The notes under the pieces were generated by a model. The model saw only the letters and a program-made list of their open reading frames with translations, had not been told where the DNA came from and did not search any database. From Russula earlei (taxonomy: Eukaryota; Basidiomycota; Agaricomycetes; Russulales; Russulaceae): a DNA stretch of 11,890 nt. The stretch spans positions 1 to 11,890 of the forward strand of contig JAGFNK010001268.1 in assembly GCA_025769875.1 (NCBI GenBank). Direction: 5' to 3'. The position numbers were made by a program, and so were the translations under genes. How positions within the stretch are numbered: the stretch's first letter is position 1; each line of letters starts with the position of its first letter. Below, piece after piece: positions 1 to 7,612 of the stretch.

Positions 1-3000
1 TCACCAGCGCGTGATGCATTGATACCGTTATCGCGTGTCACGTCAGCGCCCGCTGTCTCTCAGTCGAGCATCGCCTCCGCCCATGGTCCCCTTCCTGCCA
101 TCGTCCTAGATGCACCCACTGCGCCTCCGTCACTTTTCCGTTCTCGCTCTCCCTTTCGCAGTCCCTCCCCGGCGGCCTCTGCCGATTTTGGCCATGAGCC
201 AAGAAACGAGAGTTCCGGCATTCTCGCATCGACATGGTGGGCCCACAGACTGCACTCTCCTCGTCCGTGGGCGGAATCCTCAAAGCGCAAGCGCACAGTG
301 CCGCCTGAGCAAGTGGATGGATACCTTCATACTCGTTCTGTACGCCAACCTTCCAGATTGCTGCCAGCTTTCACTTACGTGCACATAGCGCTCCATTGAA
401 GCCATAGCCAGTGTTCTCGGGGTTGCCGCAAGCATTGGGCACGAGGCACTGTTCCTCGGCGTTGATCTCTTGCGTTTTGTACCGATCCCTGGTCTGGACC
501 TCGCCGGGAAGACCCTGTTGAACATATGGGACGCAGTTGATATGGTTGAGGTTAGTTTCACCCCAATGTCCCCTTTTATACGCCCATAGAACCATCGACA
601 TCTCGTTAGACAAATCGCCTCGCGTCTCTGCGTTTAACGGAGCGTTGCGCAGACATCTTGATAAGCGTCCGCGAAGAAATAGTTGATGCGGGCTACACCG
701 TTGCTGAGGAGCTCCATACACCTATCGCAAAACTCAATGAGTGAGACAAGAGCTTAGTGCCTTGCATAATTTCTGACTATATCTCTGCAGGGCGTTTGCA
801 GAAGTTCTGCATCTCCTAACAAAGCTCGGTCACCGCCCTTTCCTCAAGCGTTACCTGAAACGTGACGAGATCTTGTATAATATCACGTCTTGTGATGCTA
901 TCCTCAATGATGCTCTGGGAATGTTCGGGGTAGGCGATCCCTTCCACTGTGAGGAATCTTCTCCAAAACTTCTCGTTACGGCAGCTCTCTATACAGATCC
1001 GCACGCTCAAGTTAATCCAAGCCAACGAGTTGCGACGGCAAAAGGAGACGCAGGATTTTCTTGACTCGCTCTCGCATCTCCCCGGCCTTCCGCCTGCACC
1101 TCTCCCCATACAACCAACCGCACACTCTACCCCTCCTGCGGACCCCCAAAGCGTCCAAAGGACACTGCATACTTTAAGAGCCGCGCAAAATGCGCAAGAC
1201 CTTGCGCACGACGCCGCAGACTTTAGACAACTCATGCGCGCGGCACTTGCGACAAACGATGACGTCGCTATGATCGAGGTGCTACAGATTGCGCGTAGCG
1301 AGATGCCTGAAGCGATGAAGACTCTCCAGCGTGCTCTCGAGCGTGTTGTCGAAGAGGGTAAGCTGGAGGCTGACGTGAGTGTCAGGATGGTGCCTTCCTT
1401 GCAGCAACGGCACGGTTTTGAGGGAGAGCAGCCGACCGATACGGAAAGCGATGGTGCTGAGAGCCATCGCAGTTCAGACACACTTGACCGCGAGTTCATC
1501 GAGACCTGGCATAGACGCCCTCCGGAGGCTATCAATGGGAACGGACTTGGCCTTGCCCAGCTGGACAATAACCCGGTACGAGGTAGACTTTGAATCAAAG
1601 GTCGGACTTGGGTTCTTTAGTGAAGTATATCGTGGCACTTGGCGCGGACACATCGTTGCGGTGAAGGTGCTCGCAGAGACCACTCCGCGCAAGATTTTCG
1701 TGCATGAAGTTGAGATCTGGAAAAAACTCTACCACCCTAACGTACTCGAGCTGCTCGGTGCGTCCAGTGCAACTGGAGATCCACCATGGTTCTTGGTAAG
1801 CACTTCGTGCTTCGGAGTTCGGTCCTGCGGTGATCAACCTGACCTGATGTCGATAGGTCAGCAAATATTATTCCAGAGGAAGTGTTGTGAAATTCCTGAA
1901 GGGCCTGAGCGATGTTGAAGCCACGAGAATCGACGTATTGAGAATGATTCATGAGGTTTCGAAGGGCATGGCCTATCTTCACAAGGAGGGTGTTTTGCAT
2001 GGCGATCTGAAGGTACCGGTTTCCCAATCGTAACAGATCTCGCTGGGACTCACACAACTATAGGCTGCGAACATACTTGTTGACGATGATACGCGCTGTG
2101 TCATCTCTGATTTTGGTCAGAGCGAAATGAAGTCTGAGGTATATCGATTAAGTCGTGCCCCTCTCCCTCGTAGGTCTGGTTCCTAGTCATGTTTGCGTAC
2201 GGTCCGCCCAGTTTTTACCAGGTGGCACATTACGCTGGCAGTCACCAGAGCTTATGCAAGGCGCTCAGGCACTGACACCGGAAATGGATGTTTACGCGTT
2301 TGCAATTTGCTGCGTGGAGATTTTGACAAAGGGAACGCTACCGTGGCCACTCATGGATGACGAAGCTGTCAGGCGTCTCGTACTGAGTGGGTACTTTGTG
2401 CATTTCTACATCATATATTAACCTCAACTCTCTCTTGCAATCGCCATACCAGCTGAAAACATGAGGCCATCTCTTCCGCCATCGTATCTCACCGGCGGCC
2501 CCCTGATGGATATCATCCGCTCGAGCTGGGATCAGCTTCCTTCCAACAGGCCATTCATTCGAACAGATCGCGCGCGATGTCAAGAAGCTGCGCGCTGAAC
2601 GGAGTGCTCAGGGGCTATGCCCTCCAATCGTTGACTCACCAAGACCGTCATCAATTCTTGCCCAGTGGGAAAAACAGAAGCCATATAATCTTCATCACTC
2701 GCCAGACATCCTTCCACAGCCACTGCCAGATAGCACGCCACCCGCGAGATCCCAGGACTCGGTCACCCTAGTAAACCCTTCAAACGACGTCAAGGCGGAC
2801 AGTCATCTTGGATCACTGGGATTGGACATCGGTAATAATGGAGCAGGTTTTGTACCTACGACATCCAACTCATCATCATTCGACACCGTAACATCCGATG
2901 CAAGCCAACTTGACCAGAATGTCTTTGCATCAGGCTACCTCTCGCTCAATGATATGGCCGCAAAATACCAGCACGAGCGACGGTACAGGATGCTTCTACA

Positions 3001-3977
3001 GCACGATTACAATACCATTCGTGGGTCTTTCATTCTCGTTTGGTATTACATTTCTAAACATGTTTACAGTCACGCTCCCACTGTGGCAGCCGTCTCACGT
3101 CGAACTTGGCGCAGTGGGTTTCCTGTCGAAACCGGACGGACGCTTTGAGACGTTGTTCAATGCGTTTAACCCTGGGGCGACATCAGCCGGCAGGGCAGAC
3201 GAGCTGCCAATGCTGTCGGGGTACGGAAAGGTCCTTCAGGGTAACCAGCGTCAGGACAAGCGCAGTGCGGCACAGCGAGGCCTCGATCTTGTCCAAGGGT
3301 TGTTTTCCTCCTCGTATGTCCGTTGTGACCTTTCACCGTTCACGGACTAACCTTTCTTTATTGTCAGACAATCTATCTCCCGCACTCACTCCTTCCAGCT
3401 CCGGGCCGGCCACAAAGTAGCATATCTGTACACGGAGACCACAATGTATCGCTACATTGCGAATTTGGATGTTCCAAAGAAATGGTTCCAATCCAATATC
3501 GGCCATATCATGGAGATCTATGGCAAGGAACAGCGTCTGACGCGAGAGGACATCTTTCTAGGTATGTTCGGTATCAAGCAGTCTGCGTCAGTGCTCACGT
3601 GATATTTTTTACAGTGATTGGGGCATTGGATGCTCCGGACTGTGCGTCTTTTGTTAGTCACAGCCACCCCGACGGGCAGGTGAGCCCAACGTCGAGAACG
3701 GTATTAACGTGCACGTGCTCTAACCGTGCTTTCTACGCACCAGGTCAATTTCAATGTGTTCTCACCCCCACGCGTTGGTCGTCCGTGGGGCCAGTTTGAG
3801 CTCACATCCGCAGAGCAGGCAATCCCACTGTCGACTGGGACCTTCCAGCAAGCCATGGTGGGTGCGGTGACTGCGGATAAAGTTTCGCTTGTCAAGAACT
3901 CCTCTGAGCTGTGGGACTCGGTGCTCCTTGCCCGACTCCGTTTTAAACCTGACGTACCTGAACCGACTTCCCTGTGA
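1..3977 (+). CDS. HeLo/MLKL-like domain - TKL protein kinase - conserved C-terminal domain fusion (5' partial, two frame slips)
   Basis: Exons: <1-339, 389-550, 610-740, 791-929, 985-1795, 1857-2012, 2064-2138, 2212-2386, 2453-3020, 3070-3313, 3368-3561, 3615-3679, 3744-3977. All introns are GT..AG and all phases agree, giving about 1,096 residues from the window edge. No in-frame ATG precedes residue 113, so the start lies upstream. Residues 1-113 are Ser/Pro-rich (RSRSPFRSPSP) with a basic KRKR. Residues 114-280 are helical and match the fungal MLKL-NTD/HeLo four-helix family (VPIPGLDLAGK, FLKRYLKRDEI). The kinase spans about 441-715: glycine loop GLGFFSEVY, Lys484, Glu498, HGDLKAAN at 575-582, DFG at 595-597, SPE at 615-617. 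Residues 825-1096 form a conserved tail, starting at AAKYQHERRYRMLL and ending EPTSL, with no domain name I can give. By family knowledge HeLo-type bundles act at membranes, so a cell-death or signalling role is inference. Single extra bases near 1507 and 2553 break the frame, so the locus as written does not encode an intact protein. Confidence 0.85.
1501..1512 (+). other. Frame slip (+1) in the linker just before the kinase domain
   Basis: The upstream frame reads LDREFIET up to base 1506. The downstream frame, starting at base 1508, reads GIDALRRLS and runs straight into the kinase domain. The single base T1507 separates them, and ignoring it gives a continuous reading that resembles the family (REFIETGIDALRR, recalled from Agaricomycete homologues). 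No GT..AG intron of suitable length modulo 3 was found between about 1350 and 1510. Without correction, the upstream frame stops at 1591-1593. Confidence 0.7.
2549..2562 (+). other. Frame slip (+1) in kinase subdomain XI
   Basis: The exon reads WDQLPSNRP up to base 2553, then continues one base out of frame as SFEQIARDVKKLRAERS. NRPSFEQIARDVKKLR is a typical subdomain XI pattern of TKL kinases, so one extra base (one T of 2554-2555) is the simplest explanation. Left as is, the frame ends at TGA 2596-2598 and the C-terminal 400 residues are lost. A spliced intron here is unlikely because the break falls inside a compact conserved motif. Confidence 0.7.
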
Positions 3978-4016
3978 AAAACTTTCGAACGCGCATTTAA
4001 AGTATTATTCTACTGC

Positions 4017-4022
4017 AATAAA
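4017..4022 (+). terminator. Probable polyadenylation signal of the kinase gene
   Basis: A perfect AATAAA lies 40 nt after the TGA at 3975-3977. It is followed by a TG/CT-rich stretch, which fits the 3' end of the kinase transcript. Confidence 0.5.
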
Positions 4023-4855
4023 ACACTATTTATCTCGCTGGTACAGTCCAATACGACTGCATGACTGACGGTCTTTTCCTGATCCGGTCCGACGTTGACT
4101 GCGGGGGTAGTCACGGTAAATGGATTTGAATTGAGCCCCATGGCTTGTTTGCTACTGGTAAGTTGATTCATGACGTCTCCTTGTGTACGACGCAGGCCAC
4201 CAAATCTCTCTCATGCATGGGTCAACCCCGTAAAATGTGCCACGACAGGACGGGCTGACCCTGACTTGTCTGTCCCGAAAAATCAACGAAAAAGGTTTTT
4301 CGTCACCTCTGATGTAATCCCGGTATCAAGGTTGTGCTCATTCATCCGTAGGTTCCCATACGGTTGAGCTCCACGAGACATCGCACCTATCTAGAGTTTA
4401 AATCTTTGTGGCGAGATAAGACGCACAGACTCTGGAGACGGTATAGAAGCGCTCAAAAATCGGTGATCATACCGCGGGAATCGCGATAATGATACTGCAG
4501 GCACCCTAAGGCCGATCCCGAGGAGAAACACCAATTGCAACTGCCACCGAGAGTCTACTCGCATAAGCGACCTAGCCCCATTCTTCATTGCCCTTAGCAT
4601 TGGGCCCTGTGAACGCCTTTCTTTTTCCAGGGCGCAAATCGCATTCAGTTTTTTCCTGTTGGAGCACACAGCCGACCCTTACGATGAGCCTCGATAGGTA
4701 AGTACACGGATCATACCGCGACCAAACAATTCGCGCCTAAATTTCGCGGATAGCAAGGGCTTGTTTGGCTTTTCCACTCGGCCGTCTTGCGCTCCGTATC
4801 ATGCCACTTTGAGCTTCCCCCTGCGACAGTCGACCTTCTCTGTGGATGTGGGTAG

Positions 4856-4863
4856 TATATATA
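4856..4863 (+). promoter_or_regulatory. TATA box of the WOPR gene
   Basis: TATATATA starts 66 nt upstream of the ATG at 4922. It is followed by C/T-rich sequence (CCCCCC, then CCCCTCATCTTTCG). The spacing suits a short 5' leader of about 30 nt. Confidence 0.5.
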
Positions 4864-4921
4864 CATCCCCCCATGTCGATCAATTGACGCAACCGTCGAT
4901 TCCCCTCATCTTTCGTTCGAC

Positions 4922-6060
4922 ATGGCTTATCCATCACAAACTACTCACCCTCGATCGCACCTTGATTTTACTACACACCCTTCCCTCCGTATGTTTTGAC
5001 GCCTCCGATTGATCTCCTCCCTTTCTTACCTCTCAACTCAGACATCCGCGATGCGCGGGATGCACACATCATCCTAGAGGCTGTTCGACTTAACATTCTC
5101 CCACTGATCACTAGACGATTGTCTTCTACTGAGCGTGAACAGCTGGGTTCGGGAAATGTTTTTGTTTGGGAGGAAGCGGAGTTCAAGGGTGGCTTGGAAA
5201 GATGGACCGATGGACGACGTTGGAAAGTTACTCTCTGACGACACTCTATACGGTTGGCTGAGCTTCAACCCTAGGTCTCAAAGCAGAATGCGAGGGGATT
5301 ATCTCTTTTACGAGGAGAAACTCGAGGCGACGCAAGAAGAACGCGACCTCAAAGCTGCGAGGCGGTAAGCGCTTCTACTTTGTTTACCCTTTCTTCCCGC
5401 CTGACCTTGGACGTGTGAAGGGCACGGCGCGCGCTCGATCCACTTTCTGTACCTCCTCTCACCAATCGACGGCAAGATCGACCCTCGAAACCAAATGGCC
5501 TTACAAAGCAGACGTTCTCAACGCAGGTGTACCTTCCTGGTGCCAACGCACCGCGAAAATGGCACATAGTTGCCTATTTCGCGGTATAGTGAATATATAT
5601 AATCGTTACGTTTCACTCACACGCGATTTTCTGTCCCCAGGGCAATGATTACACACGACTCCAGACAATCGACGACATCGAGCAGTTGCGCAATATTCGC
5701 GTTCCCCACGGCATCTACGTTTCCAGCAAAGGCTCTTATAAGCGAGCGGATAGTTACCCTTGTGAGCCTGATGACGATGAAAGCGTTTACTCTAGTGGCC
5801 GATCCTCGCACCCCGGCCATCCGGGATCATCTTCGTCCAATGCGATGTTGGTTCCAACGCATGCATACGCACGAAGCCCACAGCCTGTCGCCACTCGCCC
5901 GCAGTCGCCTCTTTCGGGAAACCTTCCTCGCCTATCCTCCGTTGTTGGTCAAGCCCCCCCTCTCCCTGTGGGACTTCCAGGATCCCCGAATTCGCGGCCA
6001 TACGCTCCGCGGTCAGCCGAGGATAGCCGCGTGCTAAACGCGTTCCGCCTCGCGCTCTGA
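4922..6060 (+). CDS. Gti1/Pac2-family (WOPR domain) transcription factor, one frame slip
   Basis: Exons: 4922-4988, 5042-5226, 5275-5364, 5421-5583, 5641-6060. The ATG at 4922 opens MAYPSQTTHP and exon 1 joins in phase to HIRDARDAHIILEAVRLNIL. The first WOPR half covers about residues 22-105 (ITRRLSSTEREQL, GSGNVFVWEE, GGLERWTDGRRW, SQSRMRGDYLFYEEK). After a short basic linker, the second half covers about 139-190 (NGLTKQTFSTQVYLPG, RKWHIVAYF, NDYTRL, IRVPHGIY). Residues 205-307 are a Ser/Pro-rich low-complexity tail. The ideal product is 307 residues. Family members (Wor1, Ryp1, Gti1, Pac2) are nuclear DNA-binding regulators of morphological switching, development and nutrient response; the specific role here is unknown. 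At the exon 2/3 junction the only GT..AG pair leaves one base too many (TGG AAA then G TCT), so the frame breaks exactly between two highly conserved blocks. Confidence 0.88.
5221..5278 (+). other. Frame slip (+1) at the exon 2/3 junction of the WOPR gene
   Basis: Exon 2 reads WTDGRRWK in frame to base 5226 and exon 3 must read SQSRMRGDY starting at 5276. An in-frame join needs an intron length of 1 modulo 3. The available donor (GTTACT at 5227) and acceptor (CTAG ending at 5274) give 48 nt, and the other GT nearby (5219) gives 56 nt. One extra A in the AAA at 5224-5226 would account for it. Confidence 0.65.
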
Positions 6061-7319
6061 TTGTGCGCCATATTCAAGGTTCACTCCAAAAATGAAAAAG
6101 GGAAGAGATCGTGTTATTTGCTCTGCGTGAGGCCCGAGGCGACCTGCAGTTGGGGTTATGACATTGAGTGCGTCTTTGGGTGACTCACCCTTAATTTTAG
6201 AACTTCGTTTTTGTTAGCAAGTACACAGATATTTTCCTACAGTTTGCCGTACTACGTGGCTCTACTTGACTCGCAGGTCGAAAGGCCAAGTAATATACAA
6301 GTTTCCATGCAGTGAATCACTGAGGTGCAGAGTGGCCTCTTGAATGGCACTGTGAGATCATCTGGTTCTTCGGAGCAAAGTCTATGAGCCAAGTTTGCAC
6401 TCCCACTTTCATATCAGCAAAGGCCCAGTGTCATGAAGTTTCTCGCCTTTACATAAGGTGTTGCCATGCGAGGGCGTGTAAATGTGCCATGCCATGGGGG
6501 GGGGGAAGTCAAATTTGCGTGGCCTGTCCCCGAGGGATTATTCTAGTGCTATGTCAACTGGGATGGAAGCGTTGGGCAGCAACATTGATACTCGGTGTGT
6601 CTGATGACATGGCGACTCAGGGACAACTTCGCCAGTTCATCGGGCCTCTCAAGGGGAAGTGGTATCCAGAAACGGAGGAAGTTAGCTTGCTGACTCGAGT
6701 CCGAAGCGGCCGAAGCAAGGGAAGAGCTGGGTAGAATGAGTAAGGGGATGAACCAAATCGAGATGGTTTGCCTGGAAGGGGAAAGAGAATTACATTACGA
6801 GGCATGGCATTCTTGACCAGTTGGCGGCTCCGATCGCACAGCTTTACCGTGGCTGAGGTTGGCTAGGCGACGCGCGTGGTATCGGAGCAATTGAAGTAGT
6901 ATGCTATAGCACTCTTGATAACCCGCGGACCTCGATGACAACGAAGGCGTTGCGGTAAAGGCGCGTGGAATCCAAACTTGCTGGGGACTAGGGGTTGCCT
7001 GTAGAATTAAGGCCAAAAATATGAGCCGCTACTAGAGCCTATCACCTGTATGGATCAGGTCGTTCCGCGGGCATTAGTGGACACTTCCTAGAGTCTAAGG
7101 TCGAACAGCAGCACTCGTGGATGAGGAAATAGGGCAATCGTAGGGTGGCCGGTCACTCTAGATCCAGCAGTTGCTCTAGCACCAGTTTACTGGTCACAAC
7201 AGGCAGGAAGGGGCTTATAATCAACACAGTAAACAATAATAAAAGTAAAATATTCCAAGTATGTTGTGACCATAAATTGTATTACATAAGTAATGACATG
7301 TTGGAGCTGTGGAATTATA
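6061..7319. other. Intergenic region without a recognisable gene
   Basis: The first 150 bases are presumably the 3' UTR of the WOPR gene; no AATAAA was seen there. The remaining open frames are short and show no family motifs or intron-joined extensions. A run of ten G lies at 6496-6505. No tRNA or rRNA was found. From about 7200 the sequence becomes AT-rich (AACAATAATAAAAG), unlike the bases before it, and this continues up to the transposon at 7320. Confidence 0.55.
7181..7191 (+). repeat. Left arm of an outer inverted repeat flanking the transposon
   Basis: ACCAGTTTACT here is repeated in perfect inverted form at 10494-10504, on the other side of the pogo element. Further inward, both flanks show AATAATAAA and then ATAAGT-containing blocks in the same order when one flank is reverse complemented. 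This may be the end of a short element into which the pogo copy inserted, or chance in AT-rich DNA. Confidence 0.3.
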
Positions 7320-7361
7320 CTATCACCTATGGGGAACTCGCCAGTTCACGACCATCTTGCC
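7320..7361 (+). repeat. Left terminal inverted repeat of the pogo-type element
   Basis: These 42 bases pair with 10362-10403 in inverted orientation with one mismatch, near the inner end (CACGACC on this side against CACAACC on the other). Similarity ends sharply at the inner boundary, after CATCTTGCC. Confidence 0.9.
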
Positions 7362-7612
7362 GATTTCATTTTCCCCTGTATCTGCCTGAACAACTACATT
7401 TAAAACTTCGTATTTATACTATTGAGTGCCATTAATGTCATTCTAGCAATGAAAAATGGAGGTCCATTGAGTGGTTTTCAAGTTATATTTTGGCTGGGGG
7501 TCACGCCTGCATCACGCCTTCTGTCATGGTGGAGTGCGGAGTTTGATTCCAACTGGGTGATCACATACGCTGACTCCGAGGGGTCTGGGGTCACTGCTAT
7601 TCTATCCCCGTA

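Larger units (their letters stand above)
3978..4921. other. Intergenic region: 3' UTR of the kinase gene and promoter of the WOPR gene
   Basis: I see no credible gene in these 944 bp. Open frames on either strand are short, lack recognisable motifs and are not supported by splice structure. The 12-mer GATCATACCGCG occurs twice in direct orientation, at 4465-4476 and 4709-4720. The octamer TTTAAAGT, which resembles the core bound by WOPR proteins such as Wor1, occurs at 3996-4003. The last 60 bases before the ATG are pyrimidine-rich, as is common in strong fungal promoters. Confidence 0.6.

Noticed and set aside
1358..1404. An intron (GTAAGC..GCAG, with CTGAC branch) that might remove the frame slip at 1507
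   Set aside because: Splicing it leads to a TGA within six codons, and it does not give the needed frame. Reading through keeps the conserved LDREFIE in frame.
816..1598. 260-codon open frame on the minus strand
   Set aside because: It is the antisense shadow of the HeLo and linker exons, Ser/Cys-rich by codon mirror, with no motif and no splice support.
3070..3977. A separate gene for the C-terminal domain
   Set aside because: The intron at 3021-3069 joins exons 9 and 10 in phase to read HDYNTILTLPLW, and no promoter or start codon with good context lies between.
4391..4669. 92-codon open frame on the minus strand between the two genes
   Set aside because: It has no recognisable motif, no extension by splicing, and lies within the likely WOPR promoter.
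6384..6734. 116-codon open frame after the WOPR gene
   Set aside because: Its composition is Cys/Gly-rich, it crosses a ten-G run, and it has no family resemblance or intron structure.
7491..7560. tRNA or tRNA-derived SINE, because AGTTTGATTCC resembles a B box
   Set aside because: The T stem does not pair fully, no cloverleaf can be drawn, the A box is poor, and the site lies inside the transposon.
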